This document shows positions 27,109 through 38,399 of a stretch of 64,000 bases of DNA, piece after piece (position 1 is the first letter of the stretch; the number at the start of each line of letters is the position of its first letter). The stretch is from Isoetes taiwanensis (Eukaryota > Streptophyta > Lycopodiopsida > Isoetales > Isoetaceae): positions 1 through 64,000 of the forward strand of contig JAJEKV010000379.1 in NCBI GenBank assembly GCA_021234155.1. The letters are read 5' to 3'. Below the pieces are notes generated by a model. It worked only from the letters and a program-made list of their open reading frames with translations, did no database searches and had not been told where the DNA came from. The position numbers and the translations under genes are program-made.

Positions 27109-28007
27109 TCACCATCCCCCCCCCCGTCCTTTGCTGCTGGGTTGCAAATTCATGTCGCGGGGACCTTCTTGCGCCTTCCCCTTTCGTTTCTTTCCCTCCT
27201 TCTTTGATGGCTCGCCTCGAGATTTATTCTTGTCTTGTCCCCCCGGATGTCCGGTTTTCCGCCCTTTTGTTGGTATCATTGCAGGGTTGATGTTCTCCTT
27301 CCCCACACCTGTCTCCTTCCCCTCGGTTTCGGATATCCCCCCCTTCGTCCTTCGTGGCGTCTCGCGAATTTCCCCGGGTATGCTTTTGTGCGCAGAACAC
27401 TCGCCATTCTTGACCCCTCAGATTCCTCGCCGTTTAGTTCCTTGTTTTGGCTAGTTCTGTCGTGATCCTTGTCGTTGCATGATTGTTAGAGCTTTCTCAA
27501 CTATGATCCCATTTCTCGGCCCCGCCCTTGGCGCGTCATTCTCTCTTTTTACCGGAATCTCCGAGTCGCTTATATGCCTCGCCCTCCCTCTCCATTGTCC
27601 CGATCAGCATGCTTTGACAACGACACCTGATGCTCCTTGAAACCGTCTCCATCACTTCGCAAAGAACTCCCGATATGTGTCCTCGTTAGGTTTCTCATAC
27701 CCCTATCAGCCTAACGCCATGCTTAATTCTATTCTCGCCTCATACTCCATGATATGCGGTTTTATTCTATCAAATGATTCCCATGCATCCAATTCAACAT
27801 TTCTTTTTCTAATTCAACCAACCTTTTCCGTATCTTGGCTTTTTCCTCCTCAATTTTGCTCATCCCGCTGCAGATCTCCTCGCTTGTCTTTTCCACCCTT
27901 CTATCCTCACGCCCATGTTTATATGGTCGCCAGATACGGTTGCTATTGCTCGCTAGCGTGTTGAGGGCATCCATACGAGGGATCCCGGACTCCAAGTGCT
28001 TATCCAT
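27109..28007 (-). pseudogene. LINE ORF1-like remnants
   Basis: Two minus-strand frames, 28,007-27,762 and 27,306-27,109. The first is helix-rich with a likely coiled coil (EEEKAKIRKRLVELEKE). The second is a basic, Lys/Gly-rich tail (GKKRKGKAQEG). A coiled coil followed by a basic region fits a LINE ORF1 nucleic-acid-binding protein, and it lies upstream of the endonuclease piece. No zinc knuckle was seen. Confidence 0.4.
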
Positions 28008-28559
28008 CCGAAGCGAGAAAATCTTGGAGGTCTTGGCTGACTTATCGTACCTTTTGCCATCTCTCGCTTCCTCGGGCTGGCTATTGATCGGCCGCTTTCG
28101 CCATTGCTCTTGGTCTTATGGGTGTCAGGTATTGCTGCTGTGGGTCGAGACGCCGCTACAAAAATCCGTGGCGGGTTGGTATCTTTACCCGGTTGAGTCT
28201 ATATATTATATTGCCGAACGGTCCTCTAATTCAAGAATTCAAAAATTCAAAAATTATCACCGTTAATCCCATTTGAATTTGAAATATTGGGACGGCTTTT
28301 ACCCTTAATTATTCCTCGCCCCATCATTTATTTATTTTCGATCCCTCGGTGTCTCCGTGATGAAGATTTCGCTATAGTGATCTCCTCCCTCCATGTTATG
28401 GAATTCTGGGTAGTTGTCTTTATGTCCTTAGTCGTATTCGAGGAGTTAGTTGAGAGGTCAGAAGCTTCCTTTGGCCCGTATACCTTGTCCCGTGTATCAA
28501 AGTCCTTCCTTTTTTATTGTATTTTTATTCTCCTTCCTCAGATATTTTGAGTGTACAAG

Positions 28560-29010
28560 TGGTCCGGATACCGGCTTGGCCAGGGTTTATTTGGCCCCTC
28601 GCTATCCCTGGGTGTACGCGGAGGTGGAACCTCTCTCGTCCCGAAGCTTTTCCTCGGTCCTCTTTATACTTTTTTTCGGGCCTCGCGAATGTGCTTTATG
28701 CAACTTTTAAGGCTTTTACGATTGGTCGAAGTTTTATAGTGGTCCCGGATTTAGGGGCTTGGTGGGTCTAGCCCTCGCTATCCCGGTGTAATCATGAGAG
28801 CTGAGCCTCTCGCCCCAGATCTTATTCGGCCCCGCTTTTTACTCTTTTGATCTTGGCGATCCTCCATTACTCATGCTTTTGGGAGTTTATGTTGGTACAC
28901 TTAACCGGGGCTGGTGGGTCTGGCCCTCCCTATATACCGGTAAAGGGGCGGAGGTTGAATCTCTCTCGATCCGCTAACTTTTTCAGAATACACTTTTCGG
29001 CTCCCAACAT
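28560..29010. repeat. Three diverged tandem units of about 165-180 bp
   Basis: Units begin near 28,562, 28,741 and 28,903. Each carries a GG-x-CCGG-rich start, a GCCC(T)C-x-CTAT core, then CCTCTC(T/G)CG(A/C)TCC or similar, and a pyrimidine-rich end. A weaker fourth unit may lie near 28,400. They sit upstream of the LINE on its coding strand, where some LINEs carry promoter monomers. Confidence 0.5.
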
Positions 29011-32000
29011 TTTACTATATATCTCGCGGTTCCGCTTCCTTTTCATTGCCTTGTGAATATCTTGGCTTCATTTGTATTGTTCAACTGTGTGCTTGTCCGA
29101 CGCTTTCTCTCATAGACTATATTCTCTGACCATTATTGTCCACCACCTTTTTTCCTTGTTGTTTTTCCCCTTAGCGTTGTCTTGACCCTTTCGCTTGATC
29201 CTCCTTGTTACTTTTGTAGTCGATTGCTGTTATATTCCCTCGCTACCTCCTGCTTTTCTCCGTTCATTGTGATTTTATCTTGGTCCCCTACATTGTTTTC
29301 GATCTCAAAAGTTGCTGTGCTTAACTATTCAAACAAACAACAAGAAGAACAAGAAATGCAAGATCATTTTTGGAGACCGAAAGAGGGACTCCAAAGATTC
29401 TATTTCATTTTGTCAAGACACTTTACATTTCCTACGGACGGATCTATTTCGATTGCCACAAATGAGGCAAGATTCGTGATTTTTGCAAGACATAGATGAT
29501 AATATGATGATGTTAAAGTTCTCGCCATATGATCAAAATTGGGCTAGAACTTATCACTAAGAGTAAGGAAAAGTGAGAACTTAAAAGTAAAACAAAGGCA
29601 TAAGTAGTGCGAGCAATTGAAACAAGTCATATAGCACCCCAACCATTAGAGCACGTAAATATATTAGTATTAGACCGGAACAACCGGATCAGAGCCCTCC
29701 CTATTGCTCGCAGATATCTTCCGCCTTCGAAATCTTATTTCGTGGCCTCCGCCCACCGCTTTTATCGATTCTTCCTTTTTCGCCGATGTTTCTCCATCTT
29801 TTCAGATTTTTTTCCGAAGTTTTCGCTAATAGTGCCCTGCAAGACGTATACTCCGGTGGATTCTTTTCACGTTAGCTCACACATATCTTCCCGAAATCAC
29901 CTATCACTAAATCATGCTTGTAACTTTCTCGATTGATTGTCGCGTGCATTTGCAGCACTCGGAAAGGGATATTACCCTTTCCTTTGTCCCCGCCTTCTCA
30001 CCGCGGTCATTCGATCAGCTAGTATCCGAGATAATCTAACAGCTCGCCTTTATATCCATGATCTTTTCATCCCCCCGAAAGGGTGGATCCTATTGCGTAT
30101 AGACAATGTACCCGCCACAATTATAACAAGAAGTAAGACCTTTCTCCAGTATCGCATACAATCCGCTTGCAGATGCACTGTGGATTGAGCTCTTCTAACT
30201 CCGGGGTTGTATGGCACCGCGAGATTTTCGGATTACCTCGATTCTTCTTCCCCACGCCCGATCGATTCGCCTCACGCGACCTCCAGCGCTTTTCCCTTGT
30301 CCATCCTATTCCGGTCGACTGCTTATGGATTCTCGCCTCCTTCCAGCTTCTTGCGAACTGAATTGAACCTAAAAAAGACGTAAGGTACCTCGGCTATTTA
30401 TATGTTGATCGGTTTTAGGGTTTCCTTTTCATCTTTCCGCGCTCCATTAGTCACGCCTTGTCTTTATCCCGTCTATGTCCAAGGTCCGCCATCATTTATT
30501 CAGATTCGTGTAGTTAACGCGACGATTCTTTGCCGATATTTTGTGCCGTGTCGCACCCTACCTTTTTTTTGAGGCTTGTGGGTATAGTCCTTAACGGCTA
30601 TCCCTTTTGCCCCTCCCTTGGCCCCTCTTTAATTATCACCCTTCATCTATTTAAGGCTGGAATTAACGCTTTCCAATTAGCCCCTCCTCATGTTTATCCA
30701 CGGTTACGCCTTCGCCGTCTGCCGCCGCGGATGCACTACCTTACCGCCACGCGGTTCTCAGAACGGGAATTTTTCTTCGATGGTCTACGATTTCGCGTTA
30801 TTTAAAACCTCCCCACTTCGGCATCAGACCGGGTCATTCGCTCCGGCTTTTTGCTCTTTCTCGTGCATCTCCCCGCCTTTTGATGTTCCGTTGCTACCAA
30901 ATCGCCAATTCCTTATGTTGTCTAATCTACTTATGTTTTCCTTTTCTGCATGCACGGACTCGTATCCCCACCTATTTCTTATTATTTCGTTAGTATCTCG
31001 CCCGCACATATCCAAATTTTATTGTTTTTGTTAGGTGAGAGGCCTCAATCATGGCAATCACGTGCTTTGCTCATTGCTTCCTATGATATTCCTCATATGG
31101 TGTACCTAATAACGCTTCATCGTTTTAGCTTCTCCCACACTTATATATATATTTTATACCAAAGAATCAAATTTAATCGAGACATGTACTATGCCTCTCG
31201 TCAAAGATATAATAAGTATGAATGTTGATTCATCTTTCTACCTTTCTAGCTCATGCCCATATCCCCTTCCTTTTTACAAATCATGTCTCTTCTTCACACA
31301 TTATCGGGATAGGGACCTCCTGGGCGAATAATAGAAACCGCTTTGCACGCTAAGTTACAAAAGATAAACCGAAAGACCGAAAATACTCGTGGCACGCGAT
31401 TTCACGGGTGACATTGCTTCATCGCCTATCGCCTATCGCCATCCATCCATCGCCTATCGCCGCCATCGCCCCATCATCGCAAAGACAGCCCTATATCCAT
31501 GAAATGTCCGACTTCAAAACATTGCAAAGACAACGCGGTTTTAAGGGGATAATAGTTGCCCTAAGGGAATCAATGGAAGTATTTGTGGAACTAAACATGC
31601 AGTACAATCTTCACGCGTGATCCGTGATCTCGCAAAATGTTTTCGGGAATTGATTTTGGTAGAACCTTGCCCTCTCTTCGATCGATTACGTGGGTTATAG
31701 GGAGCTAAAAGCGGCACCATAGTGGAGCCGAAAGCACTTTATTTTGCTTCCTCTAAATCTGGGTTTGCAAAGCCGAATCAGCTGGAAACATGCGCCAGAT
31801 GCTTTTATATGTACTCAGAAGGAATGACCACAAGAAAATTTTCTTTTCTTTGGCTTTCGTTCTCTTATTTGGTTTTTCCCAAAGCCACCGCATCAGATTC
31901 CAATATTGAGTTTAATGACATTTTGTTGGTGTTAAATTTAGTCAACCCAGATTATTCAGCAACTTATCCACGATATTTATTCCGATCCAGAAATTTCTAA

Positions 32001-34880
32001 TGGGTCGCTTTTTCCGGCTCCACCACGATGCCCGAGGATGTGGGGATTTGGTGGTTGCGTAAGAAAAGGAGTTGGTTCAATTCCCGGGCGCTATGGCACA
32101 TTTGATAGATGAACAAACAAAGTGTGTTGTTATCTTCTAGTGATTTCTCTCTCCGTTTTGAGTTGCTTGAATGGGAATCTTTGTTCTTGGTTTGCTCGAG
32201 TGGGCAATGATCTTCAATGGCCGCCAGAAAGACCGTGCTACAAGAAAGTTGGATGCTTCACATTTTTTTTCTATTAAAGTTGACCCCACCGGGAAGAGGA
32301 TGCGAAGGAATTATTCGACAAGTGAAGGCTTGCTAACTCCATCTTCACCTAGTCGGGGACCCGGTCTTGAACTATGGTGTTACTTTCAAAGTCTAATTTT
32401 TCAATTTAAAATTTGACGGTGCTTATTGATATCCTTCTTTGGTGAGCCCCTTCAAGTGCATGTCAATATTAGAACATATGACACTATGCTTACAACAGAT
32501 ATTGAGATGGGGATTGTTGATTATTCAATAATTCACCCCTTTCTTGATGCCCCCGAATCAAGCCATCTCACCGATATTACACTTTGCCATTGCAAGTGAT
32601 ACTTCCGCCGAGAAATCTAAAATGGCATAGGAGTCTATCAACTTGGTGGTTGAATTCTATGATGCTACAACCGACATTGGATTTGTAGCCACGTGGAGCA
32701 TAACGGTGTGAGCACCGTAAAAATGCTTTTCCATTTTGTTGCATTGTAAATGCTTTTCTAGTTGTTACACTGTTAATGCTTTAAGGCTTATATTTCTTTC
32801 TGGTCCAAAGCTACGATTCTCCTGAATTTGCTAGCTTCAGATCTGGAAATACATTTGGATTTGTGTGGTTTGTGTTTATTTATACCGCCCCGAAGTTTCC
32901 TTTTACCACAATAATGTGATGCTTCTATTTTTATTCTTTGGTTGATGCCTTACCGTCAGATCGGAGATGCAGGTTGCCCCATTATTCTCGCAGATTCGGT
33001 CATTTTTACCATAACAAGGCTCGCCTAGCTTCGTAAACATAGATGATATGGTAACATACTGGTGGTTTTGTGGCAAAAGTGTTCTATAGGAATTTAAACA
33101 TAGGAGTTTTGCTATTAATAACCTCTTTTGATTCCCATTAATGTACATGGGACCTCTCCTAATTGTTAGATTTGCTGGGGTTTTGTGCAGTGTTGGCGCA
33201 TGCTTATAAGATTGCTAAAGGTTCATGCACAAGATGCAATACTTTGATCCTGGCTTTTGTGTTGTCCAGTGACCGTTGGGTTTACAAGCTAGGTATGCTC
33301 CAGTTTTCAATTATAATGCAGAGATGCCTCAGCTTGGATGCCCTAGGAGACCATCGCCAAAGACATCTTCTTCCCGAAAGCAAAGAACACATGCATGCAT
33401 CTTGAGGGCATGGGACATCAACAAGTTTTCATGCAGAAGATGTAATAATGGCTGCTTTGGTCATAGCAATAGTGCATTTGGCTCTGGTCAGAGCAATACA
33501 CATCCCATGACCATGTATATATGTGCTTCTCAATATCCATATGATGGGGCTCCCTCTCCCTAATCTATAATGTGTCCTCCGTTTTCCTTTCAAGATGGGG
33601 TTCTTTTAGTGCCGGTTGCCGATGGATATAGTTTTGATGGTTTCCCTTCCTCTCTACCTCTTTGTTGAGACCGTAAGAAAGGTACCGTGTAGTTTTGTTA
33701 TGCTGAAATTCATATGTAAAGATATTTCCACATAATATTCCAGCAAAAAGTATCCTAGCTTCAATGCCAATCTGGTAACTGAAAGATGACTGTAAATAGA
33801 AGCCCTTTCTTTGATCCAAAGAACGAAGGAAAAGAAGAGAATTAATGTTATCCCAAGGTCCAAATATTTCAACAGAAACATGTAGAACTTGAAAAATGGA
33901 TGGACAATGTAGATGGCCTGCAACTTGATCTAGAATTCCATTTGAAATGTACTGATCCTCTAAATGCGTAAGCATGTTTGAACCCCAATAATATGTCAAT
34001 TTTTTTAACCTGCCTCCAACTAATCATTGATGTTCAACAATTAAGACATACAGCCTTGGCAGGAATGATGCTCAACGGAATATATGAATCATGCCCCTTT
34101 AGGTTGAAGTCCGTGGGTGGAGTATGTATTAAGATTAATGCAGTGAACTGTGGTTAGCTACCTCCCATTTTATTCTAGGGTTCTTTTTCTTTGTAGATCA
34201 TTTACAATTGTCCCATTTTTCAAGCCTTTTTGAATATGTTGATTGCTTGGATTTTCTTTTTTTTTATGACAATCAGAAGCCTTAGAGCCAACAATGTTGT
34301 ATTAATATTGTGCATCTATTTGGAGGCACCTAAGGGACAACAGAAACCAATGGAGCAAATAATTTGCAATTGATTATTATAGTCAATTTCGAGTTCTTTG
34401 CATTTAAGATTGCCACAACCCCTGTCCAATTCATATGCTTGTGAACATATGGTGTTGCTAACCAAATATGTTGTCTCTATCGTGGAGTTCAAGTCTCCAG
34501 TTCAAACCGAAATCAAGTACTAATATGCTCGAGTCTCATTCCACTTTAATCTCAACTTACAGTTATGGAGGTAAGCCTTCATCTTCTGCAGTGCTAGATT
34601 TGAATCATTTGACGACCTATAATGCTTTTGCATAAATCTATAACTCTTAAAATAGACATCATAATTGACGTAACATGTTCATTGAAAAGAAATCTCATCT
34701 TTATAGAGTCTTTTAGAATAAAGAGGGATCTTAAGGTAATTGAGGGAAATTCGTAGAATTTTATAAAATCTAAGAGTGTGTTTTGCAGGAATGACTTGAC
34801 ACATAATGACCAATTGACGTGATACACTCTCACAATATCCTGGAGAATCCTAATAGATTCTTGCAAAACCTATGTACGTA
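29010..34880. other. No recognisable gene; pyrimidine-rich then mixed DNA
   Basis: To about 31.2 kb the plus strand stays pyrimidine-rich and may continue the decayed LINE or a second element. A CATCGCC/TATCGCC microsatellite lies near 31,423-31,480. At 33,163-33,563 the plus strand has ordinary codon-like composition and many CAG/CTG triplets but splits over frames, so it may be a gene fragment of unknown type. The minus frame at 33,565-33,999 (144 codons) overlaps another open frame and has no motif. Confidence 0.4.
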
Positions 34881-34884
34881 CCCT

Positions 34885-35330
34885 CCCTCATAGTACAAAT
34901 ACTTGTATATCTACTATATATATAAAATTATTAGGATGCCCCCTTGCGCATAGAGATTTGGATGTACCCATGCGATATAGAGATTAATGCCAGCCGTCCA
35001 ATTGGAAATGGAAGGCCATGATGCCGCCACCTCATGGGAGAGGTCATGCATGGGCATAGAAATGTGATGGGGGGCATGCATGGGGCATGCATGAGGGCAT
35101 GCACCACATCCCCGAGCCGTCGGATATGGGGCAGGTTAAATCTTGGCCATCCAATGCTTTTGATTTTGGCCGTTGGATTTAGGGATTTGATCTAGGCCGT
35201 CCGTAAAAAAGTCAATGATATTAAATGCCTTGGCCCCTTATTTGGGGCTTTTGATCTAAGCCCTCGGATTTGGGGGTTTGATCTTGGCCGTTCATACAAA
35301 GGTCCTTGAAATTAAATGCTATCCTAAGAA
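34885..35330 (+). repeat. TA-junction repeat with GGATG-CCCCC start and 'ggccgttggat' modules
   Basis: Starts with CCTCATAGTACAAATACTTG, a short TA run, then TATAAAATTATTAGGATGCC and a C-run. It continues with GGGGGCATGCATGGGGCATGC-like motifs and repeated TTGATCTNGGCCGT modules (near 35,170 and 35,267). The same order of motifs occurs inverted at 55,985-56,580, so this is a dispersed repeat family. A Helitron 5' end is one possible reading but is not established. Confidence 0.5.
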
Positions 35331-35563
35331 GTGGCAACATCTTATATGTTGTTTCCCTAGTCTTTCTTAAAGGTTTTGATGGTGGCGTGCCAAATTTTCG
35401 TGCCTCAGAAGTTAATGATGAGGTGGCAATGCACATTTTGCTAACACATTCGTGTTTCCAGAAAGCTCTGAAAAACTCGTCTCCTGTGCTCCGTAGCTCC
35501 TCTACGATGTCGGCTATGGCGATACTGGGTATGAACCCGCCCAACTATGGCTTCAGCTTTTAG
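35221..35563. other. Unassigned overlapping frames
   Basis: Frames on both strands (minus 35,221-35,544; plus 35,306-35,563) cross the end of the repeat. The minus frame has a helix-like segment (EELRSTGDEFFRAFWKHE) that looks protein-like, but I know no family for it and see no partner exon. Confidence 0.2.
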
Positions 35564-36114
35564 ATAAAAACTTACTCTCATTCTTTCTTCCATTTGCTAG
35601 CAGTCTGATTCATTTGCATTGGGCGAGTCGAAGGAACATCCATGGCCGTTCAGAATAACATCAAAGTAAAACCTTCACATCCTAGTCGAGGTATGCATGT
35701 TCTCATCTTATCACCATTAGAGCGGATAACTTATCACCTAAGTTATCAATTTCAGACAAAGAAATTCACAGTACCTCTGTCATTGGATTTGAGCATTTGT
35801 TTTTGTCAGATATGGTGCAAAAGGGTGATCATGCTTCTAGCTATAAGTGCGGATTGTAAAGGCCCAGGTTTAAATTTCTGAGCTGAATAGGCAAACGGCA
35901 AGTCTAAATCTTAAGTGGACTTTCTGCGTTTTGCTCCATGTTTGGGTGCATGGATTCAAATATTGAAGGATACTCAGGAGCCGCATGTTCAAAATGGAAG
36001 GACCTTTCCCTCATTGTTCTTATGGCCCCTAATTTCTTTGTAATTTTTCTAGGTCATCTTAAACAAAGTTTAGTATTTTTGTTGCTGAGATATTTAGGTT
36101 TATTTTATTTGCAG

Positions 36115-36416
36115 ATCCGTTCGCAGAGGCGAATGTTGAAGATTCAGGTGCTGGTACTAAGGATTATGTGCATGTAAACATACAACCGCGCCATGGACGT
36201 AAGAATCACCATGGTTCAAGGAGTTAGGAAGGACTTCAATTACAACAAAATTTTGAAGGATTTTAAGAAGGTACGAAATTATCCATTCTATTTTGTTTGT
36301 ACAAGCTTTTATGCTCCCTATTATTTTACTAGTATTCTTGGGACTTGAATTAATAATGATCTGTTCAGGAGTTTTGCTGCAACGGTATGGTTGTGAAGGA
36401 TCCTGAATTGGGTCAG
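36115..36416 (+). pseudogene. eIF1 (SUI1) gene fragment with intron
   Basis: eIF1 is the small ribosome-bound factor that guards start-codon choice in translation. Exon 36,115-36,270 follows TTTGCAG and encodes PFAEANVEDSGAGTKDYVHV. After a frame change near 36,205 (a 1-2 bp indel) it encodes MVQGVRKDFNYNKILKDFKK, ending AAGAAG|GTACGA. Exon 36,369-36,416 follows TTCAG and encodes EFCCNGMVVKDPELGQ before GTAAAG. The blocks and the intron positions match plant eIF1 genes, which are about 113 residues long. The short first exon and the last exon (the C-terminal strand and helix) are not found nearby. The indel puts a TAG in frame, so this is a partial, broken gene copy that kept its intron, so it is not a retrocopy. 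Confidence 0.85.
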
Positions 36417-37276
36417 GTAAAGTTTTTTCTTTTGCCTGTGCTTTATTTCGTTTTGACGGTTTTTGGCTTAAAAACTCAAGGTTTTGTATTTTCTATGCCA
36501 TTGTGCCGTTTTCAAATCATCTTACCTCGAGCTTTACTGGTGGTTTTGGCGTGATACTGTTCGTTGGTTGCATAATAGAGCCAGCTTTGTTGCTAGGGGA
36601 ATAATGCAAAGGAAATATTTTTTGACCAGGCGTCTAGTTTCTTAGAGCCAGCTTTATTTCGCTGGCCTCTGTTTTGTTTCGTTGCTCTGGTTTCCTATGG
36701 TGTATGTATCCTTTGGCTGATCTTCTGTCCTATATTGTTTTGCTTGGTCCGTGGATGCCGAAAACATAAACTGAATGCAATGCAAGTTGATTTCTATCCT
36801 TGAAAAGCTATTTCGAGTTTATCCTTGTTCGAGTTTAAATTTGCCTTTTGAGTTAAACAGGTTTTGTTCTTTCATCTCTATGTTACAATGCATGATTCTG
36901 AGCTGTTCTGCAGTCTGCGTTGTTTCATTGTAACCATCGTTCCTTTGGTTTCTTTTTGAAGTTGCAGCAAGCCTTTGCAACTTAGAAGTTTCCACTTAGT
37001 TTATGTTTAGCTCTTTCTTAGAAGTAGAAGGTGATAATAATATGTTCTAAACCTTAAATTTGTGGCTTCCATAGGAAGATTATGCCCGAGTTGGCAGCCT
37101 TAAGTAAGAGTAAAGAGGAAGATAGAAAGATGCAAGCACTTGACAGTCTATTTGTACCAGCACCAGCGTGCAGCTATCACAGCGATCAGTCCCAGCCATA
37201 GAATCAAGGAGGTCTTTGTCCAACTCTATCTTCCCTATTTAAGTTATTTTTATGAAAGCTCAATAACTTTTACAGA

Positions 37277-37659
37277 GTTTAAATTTGTTTGTTGGTTTCG
37301 ATTGTTCTCTATATAAGGTAAATTTTTCATGTTTTGAATGACCTTTTGCAGATTTGTTTAATTGGACGACTTGGAAATATCCTTCATGCCGATCATGCAA
37401 GGTAGGAAAGTCTCAATGAGTTGGTAACTCGTTTTTTCCTTTTTAAAGGTCTGCAAGTTTAAATTTGTTTGTTGGTTTCGATTGTTCTCTATTTAAGGCA
37501 TATTTTTCATGTTTTGAATGACCTTTTGCAGATTTGTTTAATTGGACGACTTGGAAATATCCTTCATGCCGATCATGCAAGGTAGGAAAGTCGGAGATTG
37601 TTGACATCTTTTTGTCAATGAGTTGGTAACTCGTTTTTTCCTTTTTAAAGGTCTGCAAG
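37277..37659. repeat. 180-bp tandem duplication with an exon-like core
   Basis: Copy 1 is 37,277-37,456 and copy 2 is 37,457-37,659. They are nearly identical except for about 25 extra bases in copy 2 (near 37,593-37,617) and a few substitutions. Each contains TTTTGCAG followed by a 48-bp open block and AAG|GTAGG, that is an intron end, a small exon encoding ICLIGRLGNILHADHAR, and a donor. An exon and its flanking introns have therefore been duplicated. Confidence 0.85.
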
Positions 37660-37766
37660 TGGGTGGATGATCCAGCATGTTGTGCTTATTATTCTATCAC
37701 TTTAAATAAGCTAAACAGTTAGCTACCCCCTGTTGACAACGGAAATATTCAGCCAGGAACTTGGAA

Positions 37767-37826
37767 ATGCGTCCGGTTGGAACACTTGAGGTGAAAATTG
37801 TCCAGGCTAGAAATCTGAAAATTTGA
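37767..37826 (+). pseudogene. Possible C2-domain fragment
   Basis: Twenty codons read MRPVGTLEVKIVQARNLKI and a stop. 'PVG-x-L-x-V-x-(I/V)-x-x-A-x-x-L' is the usual first strand of C2 domains in plant synaptotagmins and related Ca2+/lipid-binding proteins. Only this strand is present. The calcium-binding aspartates that should follow within about 10 residues are missing because of the stop. Short length limits confidence. Confidence 0.4.
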
Positions 37827-38101
37827 GCCATTCGTTATTGTCTTTATCGAGCTTCTTCCAGTTCACATGGGGAAGACCAAGACAGTAGTAAGCATGAATC
37901 GTAATAACATGTTGCATGCGTTGTACTCAAAATTGTAATTGTAATTAGGATCTATATTTGCTGCTCAATAATGACTTGAATCCTATTTGAAATGAGCAAT
38001 TCATTTTTGAAGTCGAGGTTGTCGCCAGTTAAGAACTCGTTCAGATCTATGATGAAGAATGTTTGCTACAACTCTTATAGTAATTGCATTTCTAAATGTA
38101 G

Positions 38102-38242
38102 GTGCGTCTCGAAGCTCTTTACAATGCATTTGGTCAAGTGCGCAGAGTTGTTGGAATGCCAGCAAAGGGGAATGTTGTACTCACACCACTAGAAGCAGTG
38201 CTTCAAGCAAGTATCCAGGAACATGCACAATCATCACCTGAG
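38102..38242 (+). pseudogene. Exon-like block of an unrecognised protein
   Basis: A 141-bp open block with AG in front (ATGTAG) and GAG|GTTATG behind encodes 47 residues, including VRLEALYNAFGQVRRVVGMP and TPLEAVLQASIQEH. It looks like a genuine helical protein exon, but I cannot name the family. It follows eIF1 and C2-like fragments on the same strand, which suggests an assembly of exons from different genes. Confidence 0.4.
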
Positions 38243-38399
38243 GTTATGATGATATCTCCAAAAACAGTCCGTATCAGAATATTCTTCGTGCATATTTTCA
38301 CCCTGAGGAGAATAAACAAGAAGATTTCGCTCGTGTTATTCTTTGAATAACAATTGAACAGGCAGAAGATCATTATCCCCACAGATTATAACGGGAAGT

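Larger units (their letters stand above)
23205..29010 (-). mobile_element. Decayed LINE (non-LTR retrotransposon)
   Basis: On the minus strand the parts of a LINE lie in the right order from right to left: a lysine-rich ORF1-like stretch (28.0-27.1 kb), an APE-type endonuclease piece (26.5 kb), a reverse transcriptase piece (25.0 kb), and a C-terminal Cys/His-type piece with NECPTY near 23,640. A (TTCTA)4 tail stands at 23,205-23,226. The plus strand is strikingly pyrimidine-rich throughout, as expected for the antisense of A/G-rich LINE coding sequence. Frames are broken every 100-200 bp, so the copy is dead as written. The right boundary is uncertain; pyrimidine richness continues to about 31.2 kb. 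Confidence 0.7.

Noticed and set aside
26924-27454. 176-codon plus-strand ORF rich in Pro, Phe and Ser
   Set aside because: It is the antisense shadow of the purine-rich LINE ORF1 region on the minus strand.
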